DNA of 10,887 nt from Clostridia bacterium (GTDB taxonomy: Bacteria > Bacillota > Clostridia > Oscillospirales > Acutalibacteraceae): NCBI GenBank assembly GCA_900766945.1, contig CAAFXD010000273.1, forward strand, positions 1 to 10,887, in the 5' to 3' direction. How positions within the stretch are numbered: the first letter of the stretch is position 1; each line of letters begins with the position of its first letter. Both the position numbers and the translations under genes were made by a program. Positions 1 through 6,396 of this stretch are shown piece by piece. The notes beneath the pieces were generated by a model. That model was given only the letters and a program-made list of their open reading frames with translations, was not told the origin of the DNA and did no database searches.

Positions 1-9
1 AATGCGTGA

Positions 10-38
10 TTCACAGGTGCGCTTTACTGTGATATCAT
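10..38 (+). promoter_or_regulatory. Candidate sigma-A promoter of the his operon
   Basis: The sequence shows TTCACA at 10-15 and TATCAT at 33-38, separated by exactly 17 nt. Each hexamer differs from the sigma-A consensus (TTGACA / TATAAT) at one position. Transcription would start near position 45, giving a leader of about 160 nt before hisZ. No other equally good pair was seen between 1 and 207. The call rests on consensus match and position only. The site is close to the left window edge, so a further upstream promoter cannot be excluded. Confidence 0.55.
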
Positions 39-43
39 AGTAA
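24..43. promoter_or_regulatory. Palindromic candidate operator over the -10 box
   Basis: TTACTGTGATATCATAGTAA is a 20-bp palindrome centred on GATATC (31-36) with a single mismatched pair (G29/T38). It covers the whole candidate -10 element at 33-38, where a bound repressor would block RNA polymerase. A second, overlapping dyad pairs 22-31 with 44-53 (10 bp including one G-T), with a 12-nt loop. A DNA-binding regulator is an inference. TrpR-family HisR/YerC proteins are reported regulators of his operons in Firmicutes and are one candidate, but I cannot assign this site to them from sequence alone. Confidence 0.45.
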
Positions 44-62
44 CACGGTAAAGTGAAACGGC

Positions 63-84
63 AGGGCGCGGGAAAAATCGCCCT
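63..84 (+). repeat. Leader hairpin 1 (short palindromic repeat)
   Basis: AGGGCG at 63-68 pairs with CGCCCT at 79-84 around a 10-nt A-rich loop. It is followed directly by ACGCACG, so the 11-mer CCCTACGCACG (81-91) marks its right flank. The identical 11-mer recurs at 172-182 beside hairpin 3. The stem is short, and with no T-run after it, it is not a convincing terminator. Confidence 0.4.
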
Positions 85-109
85 ACGCACGGAATACAAT
101 TCATGCGTG

Positions 110-135
110 TAGGGAACGGTCTTGACCGTTCCCTA
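110..135 (+). other. Leader hairpin 2, 11-bp stem with CUUG tetraloop
   Basis: AGGGAACGGTC (111-121) is an exact inverted repeat of GACCGTTCCCT (124-134), and T110/A135 extend it. With C121 and G124 in the loop, this folds as an 11-bp stem capped by a CUUG tetraloop, a well-known stable RNA cap. The sequence after it (AAATCACAGC) has no T-tract, so it does not look like an intrinsic terminator. It could stabilise or structure the his leader RNA. Confidence 0.6.
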
Positions 136-154
136 AAATCACAGCAAACCTCGC

Positions 155-173
155 GGGCGAACGCAGTTCGCCC
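155..173 (+). other. Leader hairpin 3, 8-bp GC-rich stem
   Basis: GGGCGAAC (155-162) and GTTCGCCC (166-173) are perfect inverted repeats around the 3-nt loop GCA. The hairpin ends about 20 nt before the hisZ ribosome-binding site (AAAGGA, 194-199) and does not include it. No T-run follows, so termination is unlikely. Confidence 0.55.
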
Positions 174-207
174 CTACGCACGACCATACCCCGAAAGGAC
201 TTCCGAT

Positions 208-1407
208 ATGAAAAATTACGCAAAACTTACCCCCGAGGGCACAAGGGATTATTTATTTGAAGAAAGCGACGCCCGCCGCGCGGTGGAGCGCCAACTTTCC
301 GATTTATTTAAAGCGCACGGCTATCGGCGTGTGATGACGCCGACGCTTGAATTTTTCGATGTATTTAACCGCGAAAGCGCGGGCGCACTGCCCGAAACGC
401 TGTACTCGATGACCGACGCATACGGACGGCTGTTGGTGTTGCGCCCCGACTCGACATTGCCCATTGCCCGTGTGGCGGCAACGCGTTTGCAGGGGGCAGA
501 GTACCCCTTGCGGCTTTACTACAACCAAAATGTGTTTACCCGTCGTCCGAAACTTTCGGGGCACAGCGACGAAACCGCCCAAAGCGGGATTGAGTTAATC
601 GGCGCGAAGGGCTTGCGTGCGGATTTGGAAGTCATCACCATGGCGATTGAAGCACTGGAAGCGTGCGGCGCGCCCGATTACAAAATCGAAATCGGGCACG
701 CGGGGTATTTTAAATCGCTTTGTGCCGCGCTCGACTGCGACGATGACACCGTCAGCGAGATTTTCGACTGTATGGAGCAGAAAAACTATGTTGCGCTCGG
801 GGCAGTGCTTGACAAAATCGGCAAAAATCCGATTACCGATGCGCTGCGCAATCTTCCCAAAATGTTCGGCGGGGCAGAGGTGCTTTTGAATGCCGCCGCG
901 GTGGTCGACAGCCCGCAGGCGCACAAAGCGCTTTCTTATTTGCAAACGATTTATGAACGGCTCGAAAAGGCAGGACTTTCGGAGAAAATTATCCTCGATT
1001 TGAGCCTTGTGCACCGCAGTAATTATTATACGGGCATCATTTTCCGCGGCTATACCGCGGGCAGCGGCGTGACGGTGCTGTCGGGCGGTCGGTATGACAG
1101 TCTCATATCCGAATTCGGTGCGGATTTGCCCGCAACGGGCTTCGGCTTGAATATTGACGATTTGGCGCGCGCAAAACTCTCCCGCGGAGAAATTTCGGCG
1201 CCCCCTGCACCCGAATTTCTGTTGTTCGGCGAGGATGGCTACGAAACCGAGGCTTTGCAGTTGTTCCGTGAATTGACAAAAGCGGGCACAACCTGCGAAC
1301 ACAGCGTTTGTGCGGATTTTGCCGCGGCGAAAAAATATGCCGAAGCACACGGCATTCAGAAAATTATCAAAATCGGTAAAAACGGGCAAGAGGAGGTCGC
1401 GGTATGA
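208..1407 (+). CDS. hisZ: ATP phosphoribosyltransferase regulatory subunit HisZ
   Basis: HisZ is a catalytically inactive histidyl-tRNA synthetase paralogue that joins short-form HisG to make active, histidine-sensitive ATP phosphoribosyltransferase, the first step of histidine synthesis. The 399-residue product has class II synthetase features: RPDSTLPIAR at 79-88, a motif-2-like region at 107-131 and the motif-3-like GGRYDSL...PATGFG at 293-313. The HisRS signature RGLDYYTG is replaced by HRSNYYTG (269-276), so the active-site Arg is His, which fits a regulatory subunit. Residues about 336-399 look like a shortened remnant of the synthetase C-terminal domain. The start at 208 is preferred over an in-frame ATG at 103, because AAAGGA lies 8 nt upstream, the protein then begins at the family's KLTPEGTRD-like N-terminus, and the extension would be translated repeat. 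The adjacent short hisG confirms hisZ rather than hisS. Confidence 0.92.
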   Translation: MKNYAKLTPEGTRDYLFEESDARRAVERQLSDLFKAHGYRRVMTPTLEFFDVFNRESAGALPETLYSMTDAYGRLLVLRPDSTLPIARVAATRLQGAEYPLRLYYNQNVFTRRPKLSGHSDETAQSGIELIGAKGLRADLEVITMAIEALEACGAPDYKIEIGHAGYFKSLCAALDCDDDTVSEIFDCMEQKNYVALGAVLDKIGKNPITDALRNLPKMFGGAEVLLNAAAVVDSPQAHKALSYLQTIYERLEKAGLSEKIILDLSLVHRSNYYTGIIFRGYTAGSGVTVLSGGRYDSLISEFGADLPATGFGLNIDDLARAKLSRGEISAPPAPEFLLFGEDGYETEALQLFRELTKAGTTCEHSVCADFAAAKKYAEAHGIQKIIKIGKNGQEEVAV

Positions 1408-2042
1408 GAAAATTGCGTATTGCCCTTACCAAAGGCAGACTTGAAAAACAAACCGTTGACCTGTTCCAAAAAATGGGATTAGACTGCACGGAACTCATAA
1501 ATAAAGGCAGACGCTTAATTTTGCCCGTGGGCGACAAGTACGAAGCGGTGCTTGCCAAAGCCGCCGATGTCATCACCTATGTCGAACACGGCGTTTGCGA
1601 CATCGGCGTGGTCGGGAAAGATACGATTGTTGAAAACGGCAAAAGTTTTTACGAGGTCTGCGACTTGGAACTCGGAAAATGCAATTTCTGCCTGGCGGGC
1701 AAAGCGGGCGGCGATTTTTACAGCGGCTACAATGTGAAGCGCATTGCAACCAAATACCCCAATGTCACCAAAGCCTTTTTTGAGGGCAAGGGGATGGATG
1801 TGAAAATCATCAAAATCGAGGGCTCGGTGGAACTCGCGCCGCTTTTAGATTTGTCCGACGCGATTGTCGATATTGTGGAAACGGGCACAACTTTAAAAGA
1901 AAACGGCTTGGAAGTGTACGAAACCATTATGCCGATTTCGGCGCGCGTGATTGTCAACACCGCAAGTATGAAACTGCGCCGCGCGGAAATCGATGCATTT
2001 TTGCAGGATATTGAACAGGCGAAACAGGAGGCGGCAAAATGA
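1404..2042 (+). CDS. hisG: ATP phosphoribosyltransferase catalytic subunit, short form
   Basis: HisG condenses ATP with PRPP to form phosphoribosyl-ATP, the committed step of histidine synthesis, in the cytoplasm. At 212 residues this is the short form, which lacks the C-terminal histidine-binding ACT-like domain and depends on HisZ. Visible motifs are the N-terminal LRIALTKGRL (4-13), GVCDIGVVGKDT (63-74) and the PRPP-binding loop IVDIVETGTTLKENGL (154-169). The start codon overlaps the hisZ stop as ATGA (1404-1407), with AGGAGG at 1391-1396, so translation is probably coupled, suiting two subunits of one complex. Feedback by histidine is expected to act through HisZ (family knowledge). Confidence 0.97.
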   Translation: MRKLRIALTKGRLEKQTVDLFQKMGLDCTELINKGRRLILPVGDKYEAVLAKAADVITYVEHGVCDIGVVGKDTIVENGKSFYEVCDLELGKCNFCLAGKAGGDFYSGYNVKRIATKYPNVTKAFFEGKGMDVKIIKIEGSVELAPLLDLSDAIVDIVETGTTLKENGLEVYETIMPISARVIVNTASMKLRRAEIDAFLQDIEQAKQEAAK

Positions 2043-3322
2043 TACAGATTGCAAAAGCGGACGGCGTTGCCGAACGTAAACTCATAGAACAGTTAAAACA
2101 GCGCAGCGGCGAAATCGACCGCACCGTCACCGCGGCGGTCAGCGAGATTTTGCAGAATGTGCGGCAGTACGGCGACACCTCCGTGCGCGAATACACCATG
2201 AAATTTGACGGCTCTGTGCCCGAAAATCCCGAAATCTCCAAAGAAGAATTGGACGCGTCCATTGAACAGTGCGACAGTGATTTTATTTATGCTCTGTATA
2301 AAGCGGCGCACAATATCCGCTATTTTCATACCCGCCAAAAACAGCAAAGCTGGCTTACGCCCAAAGAAAACGGCGTGATTTTGGGGCAGAGAATCCGCGG
2401 GCTTCACCGCGTCGGCATTTATGTGCCGGGCGGCACGGCGGCGTACCCGTCAAGCGTATTGATGAACGCGATTCCTGCCAAAATCGCGGGCGTGGAAGAA
2501 ATTGTGATGGTTACGCCCCCGCGCAAAGACGGCACGGCGAACCCCGATATTTTGGCGGCGGCGAAAATTGCAGGCGTAGACCGCGTATTCTTAATGGGCG
2601 GCGCGCAGGCGGTTGCCGCACTGGCGTACGGCACGGAAACTGTCCCGAAGGTGGACAAAATCGTGGGACCCGGCAACATTTATGTTGCCACCGCGAAAAA
2701 ACTGCTGTACGGCACGGTCGATATTGATATGATTGCAGGGCCTTCCGAAATTTTGATTGTCGCCGATGAAACCGCCAATCCCAAATTCTTGGCGGCGGAT
2801 TTGATGAGCCAGGCGGAGCACGACAAAATGGCAAGCGCGATTTTGTTGACCACGAGTTTTACGGTTGCCAACAAAACCGCCGAGGAATTGGAACGCCAAA
2901 TGCAAACGCTTTCCCGCAAAGAGATTATCTCACAGTCGCTTGACAATTTCGGCGCGATTATCGTGTGCAACGATATGGACGAAGCGGTGCGTTTCGCCAA
3001 CGAATTGGCACCCGAGCACCTCGAAATGGCGGTCAAAAATCCGCTGGAATACATCGGAAAAATCGACAACGCGGGCAGTGTGTTCTTGGGGCATTATTCA
3101 CCCGAACCGTTGGGCGACTACTACGCAGGGCCCAACCATGTGTTGCCCACCAGCGGCACGGCGCGGTTCTTCTCACCGCTGTCTGTGGACAGTTTCGTCA
3201 AAAAATCCAGTTTCATTTATTATACCGAGGATGCGCTTCGTGAGGCGAAGGACGATATTGTGAAATTAGCCGACACCGAGGGCTTAACCGCGCATGCAAA
3301 TTCCATTAAGGTCAGATTTTAA
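2039..3322 (+). CDS. hisD: Histidinol dehydrogenase
   Basis: HisD carries out the last two steps, oxidising L-histidinol through histidinal to L-histidine with two NAD+ and a bound zinc ion. The 427-residue length is normal for the family. The key residues are all present: Q258 and H261 (SQAEHDKMA), D360 (EPLGDYYAG) and H419 (LTAHANS) as zinc ligands, and the E326-H327 pair (APEHLE) that does acid-base catalysis. The GIYVPGGTAAYPSSVLMN motif and the SGTARFFSPLSVDSF region near the C-terminus are also intact. The start overlaps the hisG stop (ATGA, 2039-2042), with AGGAGG at 2026-2031. Role assignments follow the E. coli enzyme, with which the numbering agrees almost exactly. Confidence 0.98.
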   Translation: MIQIAKADGVAERKLIEQLKQRSGEIDRTVTAAVSEILQNVRQYGDTSVREYTMKFDGSVPENPEISKEELDASIEQCDSDFIYALYKAAHNIRYFHTRQKQQSWLTPKENGVILGQRIRGLHRVGIYVPGGTAAYPSSVLMNAIPAKIAGVEEIVMVTPPRKDGTANPDILAAAKIAGVDRVFLMGGAQAVAALAYGTETVPKVDKIVGPGNIYVATAKKLLYGTVDIDMIAGPSEILIVADETANPKFLAADLMSQAEHDKMASAILLTTSFTVANKTAEELERQMQTLSRKEIISQSLDNFGAIIVCNDMDEAVRFANELAPEHLEMAVKNPLEYIGKIDNAGSVFLGHYSPEPLGDYYAGPNHVLPTSGTARFFSPLSVDSFVKKSSFIYYTEDALREAKDDIVKLADTEGLTAHANSIKVRF

Positions 3323-3339
3323 AGGAAGTACCCGATTTT

Positions 3340-4401
3340 ATGTTTGAACTCAACGCAAAAATTAAAAATTTAACCCCGTATGACCCCATTGCAGGGCAGT
3401 ATCCCATTCGTCTCGACGCGAACGAATCGTTTGTGACGCTCTCGAAAGAAATGAAAGCGGAGATTGCCGCGGAAATCACCAACACGCATTTTAACCGCTA
3501 CCCCGACCCCTACGCCACCGAAGTGCGTGCGGGTTTTGCAAAGTATTTCGGCGTGCCGCAAGACTGCGTCATGGCGGGCAGTGGCTCGGACGAAGTCATT
3601 TCGGTGCTGATGAACGCTTTTTTGCAAAAGGGCGACACCGTTGTGACCGTTTTACCGGATTTTTCGATGTATGCCTTTTATGCGTCGGTGGTCGAATGTA
3701 AGGTTGTCACGGTGCAAAAGAAAAAAGACTATACCATAGATGTGGATTTGCTGATTGAAACCGCAAACCGCGAAAATGCGCGGCTGATTGTGTTTTCCAA
3801 CCCCTGCAATCCGACAGGGCGCGTGCTGGGAAAAGAAGCGGTGCGCCGCCTGATTACTTCGGTAAAATCCCTTGTCGTGCTGGACGAAGCGTATATGGAT
3901 TTTTCCGACCAAAGCTTACTCTCGGAATTCTCGCAGTATGACAATCTGCTGATTTTGAAAACCTGCTCAAAAGCAATCGGTATGGCGTCGGTGCGTTTGG
4001 GCTTTGCCGTCGGGCAGGCGCGGCTCATTCGCGTTTTGCAGGCGGTGAAATCCCCTTACAATTTGAACACGCTCACGCAAACGGTCGGCACGGTGATTTT
4101 CTCGCACCCCGAATATATAAAAGCCGCTTTACAGCGTATTTTAGAGTCACGCGACGAACTGTACCGCGCACTTTTGAAAATCGAGGAAGAATTTCCCGAG
4201 GAGTTTCACCCCATACCCACCGATGCGAATTTTGTGTATGTGGAATGTAAAGATGCCGCGGGGATTTTTGAATTCTTAAAAGAAAAAGGCATTGTGGTGC
4301 GCAAAATGGGCGACTGTTTGCGCATTACCGCCGGCAGAAATTATGAAAATGACGCGGTGACAGAACATATCACGGCGTATTTGAAAGGAGCACGCGTATG
4401 A
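3340..4401 (+). CDS. hisC: Histidinol-phosphate aminotransferase
   Basis: HisC is a PLP-dependent class I/II aminotransferase that converts imidazole acetol phosphate and glutamate to histidinol phosphate and 2-oxoglutarate. The 353-residue protein shows RLDANES (24-30), GSGSDEVI (80-87), SNPCNPTG with N157 (153-160), LDEAYMDF with D182 and Y185 (181-188), and the Schiff-base lysine K211 in TCSKAIGMASVRLGF, followed by phosphate-binding R219. R328 in CLRITAG is the likely substrate-carboxylate arginine. It starts 17 nt after hisD, with AAGGAAG at 3322-3328, somewhat distant (about 11 nt) from the ATG, so this junction is not an overlap. Related aminotransferases such as CobD share the fold, but position in a his operon settles the assignment. 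Confidence 0.95.
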   Translation: MFELNAKIKNLTPYDPIAGQYPIRLDANESFVTLSKEMKAEIAAEITNTHFNRYPDPYATEVRAGFAKYFGVPQDCVMAGSGSDEVISVLMNAFLQKGDTVVTVLPDFSMYAFYASVVECKVVTVQKKKDYTIDVDLLIETANRENARLIVFSNPCNPTGRVLGKEAVRRLITSVKSLVVLDEAYMDFSDQSLLSEFSQYDNLLILKTCSKAIGMASVRLGFAVGQARLIRVLQAVKSPYNLNTLTQTVGTVIFSHPEYIKAALQRILESRDELYRALLKIEEEFPEEFHPIPTDANFVYVECKDAAGIFEFLKEKGIVVRKMGDCLRITAGRNYENDAVTEHITAYLKGARV

Positions 4402-4979
4402 GAACGGCAAGTGTTTCGCGTAAATCCAAGGAGACCGACATTTCCGTGCAGTTAAATTTAGACGGCGGCGAAGTGTCCGTGCAAACGGGCATCGGTTTTT
4501 TTGACCATATGCTGACCGCGTTCGCCGTACACGGCGGCTTTGGGCTGACGCTTACCTGCAAAGGCGATTTAGAGGTGGACTGTCACCACACGGTGGAGGA
4601 CACGGGCATCGTTTTGGGGCAGGCGTTTCAAAAAGCGCTCGGCGACAAAGGCGGCATTGCGCGCTACGGCAGTTTCTTTGTGCCGATGGACGAGGCGCTG
4701 GGCTTTTGTGCGGTGGATATCAGCGGCAGACCGTATTTGGTGTTTGACGCGCGTTTCCCCGAAGAACGCGTCGGCGAATTTGACACCTGTATGGGGGCGG
4801 AGTTTTTCCGCGCGTTCGCGTTTAACGCGGGGTTAACCTTGCATTTGCGCGTGCCTTACGGCGAAAATTCCCACCATATGCTCGAAGCGCTCTTTAAAGC
4901 GGCGGGGCACGCTTTAAAAATCGCCTGTCGGGAAACGGCGGACGGCGCGGTGCTTTCCACAAAAGGTATGTTAGATTAA
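4398..4979 (+). CDS. hisB: Imidazoleglycerol-phosphate dehydratase
   Basis: HisB removes water from imidazole glycerol phosphate to give imidazole acetol phosphate, using two manganese ions held between subunits. The 193-residue protein is the monofunctional form; there is no N-terminal HAD phosphatase domain as in E. coli HisB. Metal-binding repeats are clear: FFDHML (34-39), DCHHTVEDTG (61-70) and NSHHMLEALFKAAGHAL (157-173). The start overlaps the hisC stop (ATGA, 4398-4401), with AAAGGAG at 4384-4390. In most operons of this type hisH follows hisB. Here the next gene, 25 nt on, is hisA. Confidence 0.97.
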   Translation: MRTASVSRKSKETDISVQLNLDGGEVSVQTGIGFFDHMLTAFAVHGGFGLTLTCKGDLEVDCHHTVEDTGIVLGQAFQKALGDKGGIARYGSFFVPMDEALGFCAVDISGRPYLVFDARFPEERVGEFDTCMGAEFFRAFAFNAGLTLHLRVPYGENSHHMLEALFKAAGHALKIACRETADGAVLSTKGMLD

Positions 4980-5004
4980 ACGATAAAAACAAACGGAGAA
5001 CGGT

Positions 5005-5727
5005 ATGCTGATTTTTCCTGCAATCGATATTAAAGGCGGCGCGTGTGTGCGCCTTTACAAAGGCGATATGGCGTCTGCCGAACAGGTGGCGGACAGTTAC
5101 CTTGACACCGCCGCCGCATTCAAAGCGGCGGGCGCAAAATGGATACATATGGTCGATTTGGACGGCGCGTGCGCGGGCGAACGCAAAAACACGCACATTT
5201 TTACAGAGGTAGCCGAACAGAGCGGCTTGCAAGTCGAGGTCGGCGGCGGCATTCGCACCCTGCAAGATGTAGAATATTACCTGTCGCGCGGAATTTCGCG
5301 TGTAGTCATCGGCTCGGCGGCGGTCAAAAATCCGAAGTTGGTGCGCGAAGCGTGCAATTTGTACGGTGACAAAATCGCCGTCGGCATTGACGCGCGCGGC
5401 GGCTTTGTCGCTACCGAGGGTTGGGTAGAAACGGGTACGGTCGATTACATCACGCTCGCAAAAGAAATGGAGCAGGCGGGGGTTCGTACCGTGATTTTCA
5501 CCGACATCGACCGCGACGGTATGCTTTCAGGTCCGAATATAGAGCAATTACAAGCCTTAAACGAAGCGGTTTCCTGCAATGTTGTCGCAAGCGGCGGCAT
5601 AAAAGATATGGATGACATAAAAGCGCTTGGCGATTTAGATTTGTACGGCGCGATTTGCGGGCGTTCCATTTACAAAGGCACGCTGGATTTAAAAGAAGCG
5701 ATTGCTTTGGCACAGGCGGAGGTGTAA
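5005..5727 (+). CDS. hisA: ProFAR isomerase (phosphoribosylformimino-AICAR-P isomerase)
   Basis: HisA is a (beta/alpha)8-barrel that isomerises ProFAR to PRFAR by an Amadori rearrangement. The 240-residue protein has the catalytic aspartate D8 in FPAIDIKGG, the HMVDLDGA strand (48-55), GGGIR (80-84), IDARGG with the second aspartate D129, FTDIDRDGMLSGPN (165-178), ASGGI (195-199) and GAICGRSIYKG (215-225). HisF is homologous, but the DARGG..ATEGW and RDGMLSGPN signatures and the operon position fit HisA. Most HisA proteins have DARDG where this one has DARGG, a mild deviation. The start has GGAG at 4995-4998. HisA's product is normally used by HisH/HisF, neither of which is encoded beside it. 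Confidence 0.95.
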   Translation: MLIFPAIDIKGGACVRLYKGDMASAEQVADSYLDTAAAFKAAGAKWIHMVDLDGACAGERKNTHIFTEVAEQSGLQVEVGGGIRTLQDVEYYLSRGISRVVIGSAAVKNPKLVREACNLYGDKIAVGIDARGGFVATEGWVETGTVDYITLAKEMEQAGVRTVIFTDIDRDGMLSGPNIEQLQALNEAVSCNVVASGGIKDMDDIKALGDLDLYGAICGRSIYKGTLDLKEAIALAQAEV

Positions 5728-5728
5728 A

Positions 5729-6058
5729 ATGGACTTAGAAAAATATTTTAAAAAAGCCGATTTAATCCCCGCCATTGTGCAGGAAAGTAAGACGGGCGAA
5801 GTGCTGATGCTCGCCTATATGAACCGCGAATCGTTACAGAAAACGCTGGAAACGGGCTACACTTGGTTTTTCAGCCGTTCGCGGCAAAAACTTTGGAACA
5901 AAGGCGAAACCTCGGGGCACAAACAGCGCGTGCTCTCGATTGTAGGGGACTGCGACGACGACACCTTGCTTGTCACCGTCGACCAGACAGGTCCCGCCTG
6001 CCATACGGGCAGTCACAGTTGCTTTTTTAAACCGATATTGGAGGAGAAAGACCGATGA
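5729..6058 (+). CDS. hisI: Phosphoribosyl-AMP cyclohydrolase
   Basis: HisI opens the adenine ring of phosphoribosyl-AMP to give ProFAR, using zinc and magnesium. The 109-residue protein is the stand-alone form, not fused to HisE. Family signatures are complete: EVLMLAYMNRESL (24-36), ETGYTWFFSRSRQKLWNKGE (41-60), SG..Q (62-66), DCDDD (74-78) for Mg2+, and C91 (ACHTG) with C98 (SHSCFF), which with C75 match the zinc cysteines. The start at 5729 is chosen because GGAGG lies at 5718-5722, one base separates it from the hisA stop, and the protein then begins normally. An in-frame ATG at 5702 lies inside hisA and is unlikely. hisF, which usually sits between hisA and hisI, is missing. Confidence 0.97.
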   Translation: MDLEKYFKKADLIPAIVQESKTGEVLMLAYMNRESLQKTLETGYTWFFSRSRQKLWNKGETSGHKQRVLSIVGDCDDDTLLVTVDQTGPACHTGSHSCFFKPILEEKDR

Positions 6059-6381
6059 ACGATGTATTAGACGAACTGTACGAAGTGGCGACCTCACGCC
6101 GCGAAAATCCGCAAGAGGGGTCTTACACCTGCTATCTTTTCGAGCAGGGGTTAGATAAAATTTTGAAAAAAGTCGGCGAGGAAAGTGCCGAAACGATTAT
6201 TGCCGCGAAAAACGGTGTGAAAGCCGATACCGTCGGCGAAATTTCCGATTTGCTGTTTCATTTGGTCGTGATGATGGCCAACGAGGGCATTACCCCCGAC
6301 GAAGTGAAAGCGGAACTTGCGCGCCGCCACCAAAAAACAGGCAATTTAAAGACTTTTCATAAAGTCGATAAAAATACATAA
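6055..6381 (+). CDS. hisE: Phosphoribosyl-ATP pyrophosphohydrolase
   Basis: HisE is an all-alpha NTP pyrophosphohydrolase (MazG-like superfamily) that removes pyrophosphate from phosphoribosyl-ATP, the second pathway step. The 108-residue protein has SYTCYLFEQGLDKILKKVGE (23-42), EESAETIIAAKNG with the metal-binding acidic residues, and EISDLLFHLVVMM, the second acidic helix. It overlaps the hisI stop as ATGA (6055-6058), with GGAGGAG at 6040-6046. The two proteins are fused in many bacteria, and the overlap keeps them coupled here. It is the last recognisable histidine gene of the operon. Confidence 0.96.
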   Translation: MNDVLDELYEVATSRRENPQEGSYTCYLFEQGLDKILKKVGEESAETIIAAKNGVKADTVGEISDLLFHLVVMMANEGITPDEVKAELARRHQKTGNLKTFHKVDKNT

Positions 6382-6396
6382 TGGGGGAGTAGCACA

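Larger units (their letters stand above)
104..182. repeat. Composite short palindromic repeat element in the hisZ leader
   Basis: The segment is bounded by TGCGTGTAGGG (104-114) and CCCTACGCACG (172-182), which are imperfect inverted copies of each other. It encloses two strong hairpins (110-135 and 155-173). Stacked GC-rich hairpins flanked by GTAGGG/CCCTAC match the small non-coding palindromic repeats I associate with Clostridia genomes; that is recollection, not a search. The segment is open in frame with hisZ, but its apparent peptide is what such repeats encode by chance. It could be a MITE-like insertion that now forms part of the his 5' UTR. Confidence 0.5.

Noticed and set aside
103..207. 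In-frame 35-residue N-terminal extension of HisZ from an ATG at 103
   Set aside because: It translates the palindromic repeat element, has no ribosome site of note, and does not belong to the HisZ family N-terminus. The ATG at 208 has AAAGGA 8 nt upstream.
45..207. T-box riboswitch or histidine leader-peptide attenuator upstream of hisZ
   Set aside because: No T-box core sequence, no run of His codons and no terminator hairpin with a T-run were found; the hairpins present look like dispersed palindromic repeats.
595..1389. Long open frame on the minus strand (264 codons) opposite hisZ
   Set aside because: It is antisense to a clear hisZ gene; the His/Arg/Ala-rich composition is typical of a shadow frame in GC-rich coding DNA, with no recognisable domain.
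5702..5728. Upstream in-frame ATG for hisI at 5702
   Set aside because: It would overlap hisA by 26 nt and has a poorer ribosome site; the ATG at 5729 has GGAGG at the right distance and gives a normal HisI N-terminus.
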